Assembly (NCBI GenBank): GCA_019118725.1
Contig: DWYO01000064.1
Span: 1-7,468 of the forward strand
Direction of reading: 5' to 3'
Length of the DNA: 7,468 bases
Source of the DNA: Candidatus Parabacteroides intestinavium
GTDB lineage: Bacteria > Bacteroidota > Bacteroidia > Bacteroidales > Tannerellaceae
In this document: positions 1 to 6,287 of the stretch, in pieces
Layout: each line of letters opens with the position of its first letter
Position numbering within the stretch: position 1 is the stretch's first letter
Position numbers and translations under genes: made by a program
Notes under the pieces: model-generated
Told to the model about the DNA's origin: nothing
Databases searched by the model: none
Seen by the model: the letters and a program-made list of their open reading frames with translations, nothing else

Positions 1-168
1 AGCTGTTTGGAATTTATTCCAGCTTTTTATAAAGAATGTTTTCGAGGATTTTTATTTGTTCTTATGAGGAGCATAGCGGGCTATGTGACGAATAAGAACG
101 GGGAAAAAGACCGGAAACAAATTTAGAAAAAGCTGAATAAATATTTTCCGAAGAAATTCAAAACAGCT
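1..168 (+). repeat. Long imperfect palindromic intergenic element
   Basis: This non-coding stretch fills almost all the space between the window edge and the mnmD stop. Its ends are an exact 8-base inverted repeat (AGCTGTTT at 1-8, AAACAGCT at 161-168). Further in, 12-28 pairs with 127-142 with one bulged base, 30-33 with 122-125, 37-44 with 112-119, 49-53 with 104-108, 58-65 with 92-99 and 71-76 with 81-86, closing on a CGGG loop at 77-80. The right arm has extra bases (143-160) that can form a small side stem (145-148 with 153-156). Terminal inverted repeats without a gene resemble an ERIC-like or MITE-like dispersed element. I have an impression of similar sequences between genes in Bacteroides, but copy number cannot be judged here. 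The left flank is outside the window, so a target-site duplication cannot be tested. It could also end transcription of mnmD, which reads toward it. Confidence 0.75.
37..119 (+). other. Predicted rod-like RNA or ssDNA hairpin, core of the palindrome
   Basis: Read on the + strand, this core folds almost without interruption. 37-44 pairs with 112-119 (one U.G), A45 is bulged, and G46 pairs with C111. G47-A48 faces G109-A110 as a tandem G.A. 49-53 pairs with 104-108, and 55-57 faces 100-102 as three U.G wobbles. 58-65 pairs with 92-99. The internal loop 66-70/87-91 reads GAGGA against GACGA, which gives two tandem G.A motifs around a G-C pair, and 71-76/81-86 closes the tip. On the opposite strand these become C.T and A.C mismatches, so the + strand appears to be the structured form. 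This was paired by hand; no energy was calculated, and there is no evidence yet that it is transcribed. Confidence 0.55.
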
Positions 169-186
169 TCTTAATATAACCCAGCG

Positions 187-858
187 TCAGATTTTTCTTC
201 CCCGCAATATGTGTCTTTTTCCCGGAGGACCTGGCAAACGTTCCATGTCGAATCCGGCCGATTGCATGGTCCGGCGCACCTCTCCTTTAGCGCAATAGGT
301 TACTAAAACCGCCCCTTCGACCGAGTGTGTATATAATTTATGGTAAAACGCCTCGTTCCACATCTCCGGTTGCTTCTCCGGAGCAAAGGCATCCATATAG
401 ATCAGATTGATATTATCCGGCAAAGGACAGGTATTGCTATCGCCTTCAATCTTATGTAACGTAAAACACCCGGACAAATCAACCGGTTTGTTCCACTCCG
501 CCCGGTGCAAAAGCTCAAAACAACTCTTCCGTTCGGGCCACACCCGTTCTCCGTAATTAAGCCGGGAGGTAATCTCTTCCGGCAAAGGATAACGTTCGAT
601 GGCATAATACGTGATATGCCGGAACCGCCCGGACAACTCCGCCTCTTTCCACGTGAGCAAAGCGTTCAGTCCGGTGCCGAAACCAATCTCCAGAAGCTGA
701 ATGTCCTCTTTCTCCACCGAATGCAGCCCTGCTCCGATAAAGATATGCGATGATTCCTGAATGGCTCCGTTTACCGAGTGGTAATGTTCGTCCATCTCCG
801 GTATATATAAGGTATGACTCCCATCGGCAGTCAGTTGCAATTGACGCTCCATCTGCAT
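187..858 (-). CDS. mnmD: MnmD-like tRNA U34 methyltransferase (stand-alone)
   Basis: This 223-residue protein is a SAM-dependent methyltransferase of the MnmD / MnmC N-terminal domain family. The family methylates the aminomethyl group on the wobble uridine U34 of certain tRNAs, the last step to 5-methylaminomethyl-(2-thio)uridine, in the cytosol. Visible motifs are the SAM-binding loop LEIGFGTGLNA (56-66), the family motif DAFAPEKQPEMW (156-167, compare D-FAP-NP-MW in MnmC), TYCAKGEVRRTMQSAGF (187-203), and the basic C-terminal signature PGPPGKRHILRG (209-220). The early segment DEHYHS (23-28) also fits. The FAD-dependent MnmC oxidase domain is absent, as is usual for the short form. Met1 and Met3 are both possible starts; Met1 is chosen, with a -7 box 21 bases upstream. 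The gene is transcribed alone and has no evident functional link to the efflux genes. Function is assigned from motifs. Confidence 0.9.
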   Translation of the reverse strand: MQMERQLQLTADGSHTLYIPEMDEHYHSVNGAIQESSHIFIGAGLHSVEKEDIQLLEIGFGTGLNALLTWKEAELSGRFRHITYYAIERYPLPEEITSRLNYGERVWPERKSCFELLHRAEWNKPVDLSGCFTLHKIEGDSNTCPLPDNINLIYMDAFAPEKQPEMWNEAFYHKLYTHSVEGAVLVTYCAKGEVRRTMQSAGFDMERLPGPPGKRHILRGRKI

Positions 859-878
859 ATTCTTACTCTTTTTGTTTA

Positions 879-886
879 CAAAGATA
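879..886 (-). promoter_or_regulatory. Bacteroidota -7 promoter element for mnmD
   Basis: On the minus strand this reads TATCTTTG, an exact fit to the Bacteroidota -7 consensus TAnnTTTG. It would start transcription near 872-874 and give a leader of about 15 bases before the ATG at 858. No TTTG or TTG -33 element is seen at the expected distance. The rest of the 859-972 gap holds only a weak 6-base inverted repeat, and nothing that resembles a strong terminator for the upstream regulator gene. Confidence 0.55.
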
Positions 887-972
887 CGATAAAGAAACGG
901 AACACACTTCTAAATCATTCCAAGAAGCTGCTTTGAATCACTTCGTCATTCAAGACGGCTCCTAATCGAGAA

Positions 973-1881
973 CTATTTTTCCGTTGAAATATTTCTCAGT
1001 TGTTTCCTATATTCTGTAGGCGACATACCGAAATGCGCCCTGCAATATTTCCCGAAAAACGAGATGTTGGGGAATTTAAGCAAATCAGCAATCTCCTTAA
1101 TCGTTTTGCTGCTGTTCTTCAACCAGTAGCGTATGTCTACCGCAACAAATTCATTAATCCAAGCGGATGCCGTTTTTTCGCTTACCTGCTTGACGACCGT
1201 CGACATATATTTGGGGGTCACACATAACTGTTCGGCATACCACGACACGTTCCGCGGCTTGATTCGGGTAGTAAACAATAATTCAATGAAGTTCTTGAAC
1301 AAGATTTCCCGTTGCTTGATCAGCCCATGTCCATAGGGAGCCGGCTTGCTTTCCACATTGGCCAACAAATCGTATAATGCGGCTTTTACAATCGAAACAA
1401 GACTCTTTTCATAATAAGGACTTCGTTCCATTTTAACTTTGGTCATAATCAATGATCCGTATAAATCAAACATGTGCAGATCCTCTTCGTTAACACGTAT
1501 TATCGGGTTTTCCGCGAAGTATAACGCCTTATCCCAAATCTCGTTTTCCGGGATTTGTTCCAATAGCCCCCTTCGTGACAGGCATAATACCGCACCATCG
1601 AAATCCGGACTTATCATGCAATTATCTACTACGGAATTAGGCAAACATACCAATACTTCGTTTTGCCGAAGGGTATATTCCACCGTATTCAGTTCCACAC
1701 TCAACTTTCCACGTGAACAGACAACAATCGTAAGCATATCTATTTGCATGGGACTGTTTTTATCAATAGAAAGTTCCCTGATATCCGTATGGAAAGCAAT
1801 TCCATCGTCCATATAATCCACATTAAAATCATCTTTTATCCGGTTGAAAGCAATCTGGCGAATATCATCTTTATTACTCAT
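973..1881 (-). CDS. AraC-family transcriptional regulator
   Basis: This 302-residue protein has the standard AraC/XylS layout. The N-terminal part (about 45-100) is rich in beta strands and cupin-like, probably the sensing or dimerisation region, and a helical linker spans roughly 130-200. The C-terminal pair of helix-turn-helix units covers about 208-297. The second unit shows the family signature: TIKEIADLLKFPN (260-272), SFFGKYCRAHFGMSPTEYR (274-292), with the conserved F-K--FG-SP--YR pattern. The ligand is not apparent. The gene is divergent from the adaptor-pump-channel operon and shares a 222-base regulatory region with it, so local control of that operon, probably as an activator, is the natural inference. 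Autoregulation is suggested by half-sites beside its own -7 box. The ATG at 1881 is the only good start upstream of the conserved region. No signal peptide or membrane segment is visible. Confidence 0.92.
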   Translation of the reverse strand: MSNKDDIRQIAFNRIKDDFNVDYMDDGIAFHTDIRELSIDKNSPMQIDMLTIVVCSRGKLSVELNTVEYTLRQNEVLVCLPNSVVDNCMISPDFDGAVLCLSRRGLLEQIPENEIWDKALYFAENPIIRVNEEDLHMFDLYGSLIMTKVKMERSPYYEKSLVSIVKAALYDLLANVESKPAPYGHGLIKQREILFKNFIELLFTTRIKPRNVSWYAEQLCVTPKYMSTVVKQVSEKTASAWINEFVAVDIRYWLKNSSKTIKEIADLLKFPNISFFGKYCRAHFGMSPTEYRKQLRNISTEK

Positions 1882-1915
1882 AAGCTATTTTTTTATGTTA
1901 GTCCTAAATTCCTTG

Positions 1916-1923
1916 CAAAAGTA
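1916..1923 (-). promoter_or_regulatory. -7 promoter element of the AraC-type regulator gene
   Basis: The minus strand reads TACTTTTG, an exact match to TAnnTTTG. Transcription would begin near 1909-1911, giving a leader of about 30 bases. The expected -33 position (about 1942-1948) has no TTTG; it overlaps the start of the GTTCTA repeats, so a protein bound there would cover the RNA polymerase site. This fits autoregulation, but that is inference. Confidence 0.55.
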
Positions 1924-1945
1924 GCTGTTTATACCACATGCCGAC

Positions 1946-1979
1946 GTTCTAAAACTCATACATATAGTTCTATAGTTCT
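1946..1979 (+). promoter_or_regulatory. Candidate AraC-type operator: GTTCTA direct repeats
   Basis: GTTCTA occurs at 1946-1951 and again at 1967-1972, exactly 21 bases apart. Aligned from these starts, the two sites share GTTCTAnAnnTCnT. A third GTTCT lies at 1975-1979, inside an exact 8-base tandem duplication (TATAGTTC at 1963-1970 and 1971-1978). A 21-base spacing puts both half-sites on the same face of the helix, which is the known arrangement for paired AraC-family half-sites such as araI1-araI2. The array sits just upstream of the regulator's -7 box and about 90-120 bases upstream of the predicted efflux start. Binding by the adjacent regulator is inferred from position. Confidence 0.45.
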
Positions 1980-2022
1980 TTTCGGGCCTCACCATAAGAA
2001 TAATATCACCTTATATAAATAC

Positions 2023-2030
2023 TTTAGAAC
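2023..2030 (-). promoter_or_regulatory. Inverted copy of the half-site near the efflux promoter
   Basis: TTTAGAAC on the plus strand is the exact reverse complement of GTTCTAAA at 1946-1953. It lies about 37-44 bases before the predicted efflux transcription start, the position where an activator often touches RNA polymerase. Together with the upstream repeats it could allow a DNA loop. An 8-base match in AT-rich DNA may also be chance. Confidence 0.35.
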
Positions 2031-2053
2031 ACCAAGGTTGGTCTATTTCTCTT

Positions 2054-2061
2054 CATTTTTG
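2054..2061 (+). promoter_or_regulatory. -7 promoter element of the efflux operon
   Basis: CATTTTTG matches the Bacteroidota -7 consensus TAnnTTTG at every fixed base except the first. Transcription would start near 2067, with a leader of about 37 bases to the ATG at 2104. No -33 element stands at 19-21 bases upstream, which is what one expects of a promoter that needs an activator. The spacer region instead borders the inverted half-site at 2023-2030. Confidence 0.45.
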
Positions 2062-2103
2062 CGGACGATATGACAAAAAACATTTAATTAAATAATCAAG
2101 AAG

Positions 2104-3132
2104 ATGAAAGCAAAACATTGCAGTATGGCTGCCTTATGTTGCTTGGCTCTGATGACAACAGGATGCAGGCACCAGGAAGTACGGGAGTCACAACCCGTAA
2201 AGGTAACAGTAATGAAAATTAATCCAACGGTTTTCAGTGGAGAACAGGAGTATTCGGGTACAATAGAAGAATCATCCGGCTCCACATTAAGTTTCCCTGT
2301 AGCAGGAACCGTGCAGCAAATTCAAGTAGAGGCCGGTCAGCGGGTGACGAAAGGTGAATTGATTGCCGTACTTGACGAAGCAACATTGCGTAATGCGTAT
2401 GAAGCGTCATTTGCGTTGCTGACACAGGCAGAAGATGCCTATCAGCGTATGAAGCAACTACATGATGCGGGTAGTTTGCCTGAAATACAATGGGTTGAAG
2501 TCCAAAGCAAATTGAAACAGGCACAATCAGCCGAAGCCATATCAAAGAAAAACCTTGACGATGGCAGGCTTTACGCTCCTTTTTCCGGAGCAATCTCAGA
2601 AAAGAGCGTGGAAGTAGGGCAAAATGTGATACCGGGACAACCTGTAGTGCGCTTAGTAACAATCAATCAGGTAAAGGTTTGTATTTCTGTACCAGAAAAT
2701 GAAATATCACACATCCATACAGGACAGCCCGTGAACGTCAGCGTACAGGCATTGGATGGAAAAACATTTTCCGGCAAGATTATAGAGAAAGGCATTGTTG
2801 CTCACCCCCTTTCCCGCTCATACGAAGTGAAAGCCCTTGTTGACAATCTTTCCGGTGAACTTATGCCTGGCATGATATGTACTATGGGCATTGGCAACGA
2901 AGAAGCAGGCACTGCAATCATGCTACCCGCTTCTGTCATACAGACCGATGAACAGAACAGGACATTCGTATGGGTAAACGAAAGCGGAAAAGCACTAAAA
3001 AGGATTGTGGAAACCGGAACGCTTACCCGAAACGGTGTAGTAATATCATCGGGGCTATCCACCGGTGATGAAGTGATCTTAGAAGGGCAACAAAAGGTAA
3101 GTGAAGGAATGGATATAACTACTAAAGAATGA
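2104..3132 (+). CDS. RND efflux periplasmic adaptor (membrane fusion lipoprotein)
   Basis: This 342-residue protein is the AcrA/MexA/HlyD-type adaptor that joins the RND pump to the outer-membrane channel. Residues 1-20 form a lipoprotein signal peptide ending in TTG-Cys21. Thr at -3 is less usual than Leu, but a relaxed lipobox is common in Bacteroidota. No surface-export signal follows the Cys, so it probably stays anchored facing the periplasm. The first lipoyl half is at about 61-91 (FPVAGTV, then VEAGQRVTKGELIAVLD). A short alpha-hairpin follows at about 92-152, then the second lipoyl half at 156-185 (LYAPFSGAIS, VGQNVIPGQPV). A beta-barrel lies at about 186-262 and the membrane-proximal domain at about 272-340 (LPASVIQ). 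Length is normal for the family. It is the first gene of the operon, 7 bases before the pump. The start is preceded by AAGAAG, and the signal peptide begins at this Met. Confidence 0.93.
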   Translation: MKAKHCSMAALCCLALMTTGCRHQEVRESQPVKVTVMKINPTVFSGEQEYSGTIEESSGSTLSFPVAGTVQQIQVEAGQRVTKGELIAVLDEATLRNAYEASFALLTQAEDAYQRMKQLHDAGSLPEIQWVEVQSKLKQAQSAEAISKKNLDDGRLYAPFSGAISEKSVEVGQNVIPGQPVVRLVTINQVKVCISVPENEISHIHTGQPVNVSVQALDGKTFSGKIIEKGIVAHPLSRSYEVKALVDNLSGELMPGMICTMGIGNEEAGTAIMLPASVIQTDEQNRTFVWVNESGKALKRIVETGTLTRNGVVISSGLSTGDEVILEGQQKVSEGMDITTKE

Positions 3133-3139
3133 ATGTGTT

Positions 3140-6100
3140 ATGGAAAAGAAGAAACGTAACATCGTGGAATGGGCGATGCACTATCGGCAGATTGTCATCC
3201 TACTGACCTGCTGCCTTATGGCTGTCGGCATTTTCGGATTGTCAGAAATGAAGAAGAATGAGTTTCCCGACTTTACCATTCGCCAGGGAATAGTGGCTGC
3301 AGTATGCCCCGGATATACAGCGATGGAGATAGAGGAACAAGTGACAAAACCGTTGGAAGATTACATATTCAGCTACAAGGAAGTACGAAAAGATAAAACA
3401 CATTCCACGAGCAAGGATGGGATGGTGATTATCCAAGTACAACTGAACGATGACCTTGACAATAAAGATGAGTTCTGGAGCAAGTTCAAGCATGGGATAA
3501 ATGACTTCAAAGCGCAACTTCCCCAAAGTGTGCTTGGCATACAGGTAATGGACGATTTTGGTGATACTTCCGCCCTGCTCATAACCATGGAAAGCGAGGA
3601 CAAGACTTACCGTGAGTTGAACGACTACATGGACGCTCTGAAAGACCGGTTGCGCCGTATAAATGATGTAGGACGCATGACCGTCACGGGTATGCAGCAA
3701 GAACAGGTTTCTATATATATTGATAATGAACGACTATCCCACTATGGATTAAGCGACCAGACGCTTGCCATGACATTGTTTACAAAAGGTTTCACGACTA
3801 CGTCTGGGCGTGTAAAAGACCCCCGTTATGTGTCGCCTATATACGTCAGCCGCTCCATGAATACTTTGCGCGATGTACAGGAGATGATTGTATTCTCTAC
3901 GCCAGACGGCCAAAACGTCCGCCTGAAGGATGTGGCACATGTAGTAAAAGAATATCCTGTGGTGGAAAGTTATATCACGAATAACGGAAAAAAATGCCTG
4001 CTGCTAAGTGTAGAGATGAAAAAGGGCAAAAACATCGTGCAGATGGGTGAGGAGGTTAAAGCAGAACTTGACCAATTTGCGGAAACATTGCCGGATGATG
4101 TGTCTATATTCAAGATAACCGACCAAAGCAAGGTCGTGGCCGATAGTGTATCAACGTTCCTTCATGAACTGGTTATTGCAATTTGTGCCGTGATACTTGT
4201 AGTCATGCTGTTGTTACCCATGCGTGTAGCACTTGTGGCCGCATCGACCATACCTATCAGTATTTTTATCTCACTTGCGTTGTTCTATGCTTTCGGCATC
4301 GAGCTGAACACGGTGACACTCGCTGCGCTTATAGTGACCCTGGGCATGATTGTGGATAACTCTATCGTCATAATAGACAGTTATCTGGAAATGATTTCAG
4401 AAGGTGTTTCCCGATGGCATGCTTCTATAAAGAGCGCGACTCATTTCTTCAAGTCCATCTTTTCAGCAACGCTTGCCATCAGTATCACGTTTTTCCCTTT
4501 CCTGTTTACACTAACCGGTATGACAGGCGATTTTGTGGCAAGCTTTCCATGGGCCGTCACACTTATCCTGATGATTTCGTTACTGGTGGCAGAATTGCTC
4601 GTACCGTTTATGCAGTTCTTCTTCATCCGCAAGCCGATGCGTAACGAATTACCCCAAGATGGAAAAAAGAAATTCTCATTCCTTGATTTCATCCAAACCC
4701 AGTATGACAAGCTGCTTGACAGATGCTTCAAATACCCTAAAACCACACTTGCTGTCGGTATCGTTTCTGTTGTAGCCGGTGTATTTATGATGAGCAGGTT
4801 GCCACAACAGTTATTACCAGTCGCGGAACGTAATCAGTTTGCCGTGGAAATTTATATGCCCACAGGTACGGCTGTGGAAAAGACAGCGTTTGTAGCCGAC
4901 AGTCTTGAGAGCATACTGCGGCAGGACAGCCGTGTAGTATCTGTAGCCTCGTTCAAAGGTTGCGCTTCACCACGCTTCCAGAATTCATACGCACCGCAAA
5001 TAGGCGGACCGAATTTCGCGCAGTTCATTGTTAATACCACCGGCAACAAAGATACCGAAGCGTTGCTGGATGAATATACACCGCGTTGCCGTACAATGTT
5101 TCCAGAGGCTGTTGTCCGCTTCAAACAATTGGGCTACAGCGAAGCGGTAAATCCGATAGAAGTCCGTCTAAGTGGTGACGATCTCAATTTGCTACAAAAG
5201 GAGGGCGAACGGGTTACAGCATTGTTGCGCGGTATGCCAGAATTAAATCTTGTCCGTACGAATTTCAACGAGCCGCTGGCAGCCACACGTATCACACTGG
5301 ACGAGGAACAATCCACGCGCATGGGTATTAGCAATGCCGCATTGGAGGCAACGCTTGCCATGCGATACGGTAGCGGCATTCCGGTCGGCACCGTGTGGGA
5401 AGGGGATTACGACATCAACGTGGTCATGAAAAGTGATCATTCGGATTTTGCTGATTTTTCAGACCTGCAAGACGAACTGATTCCAGTTTATGGAGGATTG
5501 GCAAACGTTCCGTTACGCCAGGTGGCAAATATTGAACCTTCATGGGAGAACGGGCAGATTGTGCACAGAAATGGAGTGCGTACCCTTACTGTCATGGCCG
5601 AAACCGAACGAGGAGTGAATGCCTTACAGGCCACTACAAAAGTACAGAAACTGATGGAGGCTAATCCGGTGGCGGATGGCGTGACAGTTACTTACGGAGG
5701 CGAGTTGTATGAAAACAAGGAGCAGATGCCTGGTATCATCGCTGGACTTTATGTCGCTGTGGCCATCATCTTTTTTATCCTCTTGTTCCACTTCAAACGT
5801 GTCGGTACTGCCACTTTGTTGCTTGTCTGCCTTACGCTCTGTCTGTTCGGAATGGCGTCAGGCGTAATGATACAGGGCGTGGACTTTGGGGTGACTTGCA
5901 TTTTGGGGCTTGTCAGTCTGATGGGTATTCTTGTGAGAAATGGCATCATCATGATAGATTATGCCGAAGAATTGCGCCAGGAAGAAAAGATGTGTGTACG
6001 GGATGCCATTTATAATTCCGCCAAACGGCGTATGCGTCCTATATTCCTTACTTCGGCGGCTGCCTCCATGGGCGTTATACCAATGATACTTGGTGGAAGC

Positions 6101-6250
6101 GGATTGTGGATGCCTATGGGTACAGTCATTTTCTACGGGACGTTAATAACCATGTTCTTTATCCTGACTGTCATACCTATTGCTTATTGGAAAGTGCTGA
6201 GCGGCAGCACGCATAAACGCAATTTGAATGAAGCAATGGAACAACAATAA
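3140..6250 (+). CDS. RND efflux pump, inner-membrane permease
   Basis: At 1036 residues this is a full-length AcrB-type pump (AcrB has 1049). It is expected to be a homotrimer that exports substrate in exchange for protons. TM1 is at about 17-36, TM2-TM6 at about 342-492, TM7 at about 536-552 and TM8-TM12 at about 870-1018. Two large periplasmic porter/docking loops lie between TM1-TM2 and TM7-TM8. The TM4 relay segment GMIVDNSIVIID keeps Asp406 (AcrB Asp407) but has Asn407 where AcrB has Asp408. In TM10, GILVRNGIIMIDYAEE places Arg933 at the AcrB Lys940 position. FLTSAAASMGVIPM in TM11 is typical. The CzcA metal-pump signature (DFG...DG....EN) is absent, so a hydrophobic or amphiphilic substrate is favoured, though none can be named. 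Translation starts 7 bases after the adaptor stop with little Shine-Dalgarno, so coupling is likely. The reading frame is intact. Confidence 0.96.
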   Translation: MEKKKRNIVEWAMHYRQIVILLTCCLMAVGIFGLSEMKKNEFPDFTIRQGIVAAVCPGYTAMEIEEQVTKPLEDYIFSYKEVRKDKTHSTSKDGMVIIQVQLNDDLDNKDEFWSKFKHGINDFKAQLPQSVLGIQVMDDFGDTSALLITMESEDKTYRELNDYMDALKDRLRRINDVGRMTVTGMQQEQVSIYIDNERLSHYGLSDQTLAMTLFTKGFTTTSGRVKDPRYVSPIYVSRSMNTLRDVQEMIVFSTPDGQNVRLKDVAHVVKEYPVVESYITNNGKKCLLLSVEMKKGKNIVQMGEEVKAELDQFAETLPDDVSIFKITDQSKVVADSVSTFLHELVIAICAVILVVMLLLPMRVALVAASTIPISIFISLALFYAFGIELNTVTLAALIVTLGMIVDNSIVIIDSYLEMISEGVSRWHASIKSATHFFKSIFSATLAISITFFPFLFTLTGMTGDFVASFPWAVTLILMISLLVAELLVPFMQFFFIRKPMRNELPQDGKKKFSFLDFIQTQYDKLLDRCFKYPKTTLAVGIVSVVAGVFMMSRLPQQLLPVAERNQFAVEIYMPTGTAVEKTAFVADSLESILRQDSRVVSVASFKGCASPRFQNSYAPQIGGPNFAQFIVNTTGNKDTEALLDEYTPRCRTMFPEAVVRFKQLGYSEAVNPIEVRLSGDDLNLLQKEGERVTALLRGMPELNLVRTNFNEPLAATRITLDEEQSTRMGISNAALEATLAMRYGSGIPVGTVWEGDYDINVVMKSDHSDFADFSDLQDELIPVYGGLANVPLRQVANIEPSWENGQIVHRNGVRTLTVMAETERGVNALQATTKVQKLMEANPVADGVTVTYGGELYENKEQMPGIIAGLYVAVAIIFFILLFHFKRVGTATLLLVCLTLCLFGMASGVMIQGVDFGVTCILGLVSLMGILVRNGIIMIDYAEELRQEEKMCVRDAIYNSAKRRMRPIFLTSAAASMGVIPMILGGSGLWMPMGTVIFYGTLITMFFILTVIPIAYWKVLSGSTHKRNLNEAMEQQ

Positions 6251-6287
6251 AGACGGATCTAAAAACAATATAGTATTACAAAAACAA

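Noticed and set aside
1..168. Retron msd-type hairpin or CRISPR-like repeat
   Set aside because: A long hairpin can suggest a retron, but no reverse transcriptase gene lies beside it in the window. There is one palindrome and no spaced direct repeats, so CRISPR is excluded.
933..953. Inverted repeat TTGAAT / ATTCAA as a terminator for the regulator gene
   Set aside because: The stem is only 6 AT-rich pairs with a 9-base loop and no T-run in the right place, so it is too weak to call.
1744..2073. Plus-strand ORF of 109 codons running from the regulator gene into the intergenic region
   Set aside because: It is antisense to the conserved regulator N-terminus and would cover the promoter region; its composition looks like non-coding AT-rich DNA.
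2234..2662. Minus-strand ORF of 142 codons inside the adaptor gene
   Set aside because: The plus strand encodes the lipoyl and hairpin domains of the adaptor here; the antisense frame has no domain, promoter box or ribosome site.
3140..6250. Heavy-metal (CzcA/CusA-type) identity for the pump
   Set aside because: The TM4 segment reads VTLGMIVDNSIVIID and lacks the DFG...DG....EN signature of metal pumps. The adaptor also shows no His- or Met-rich metal-binding extension.
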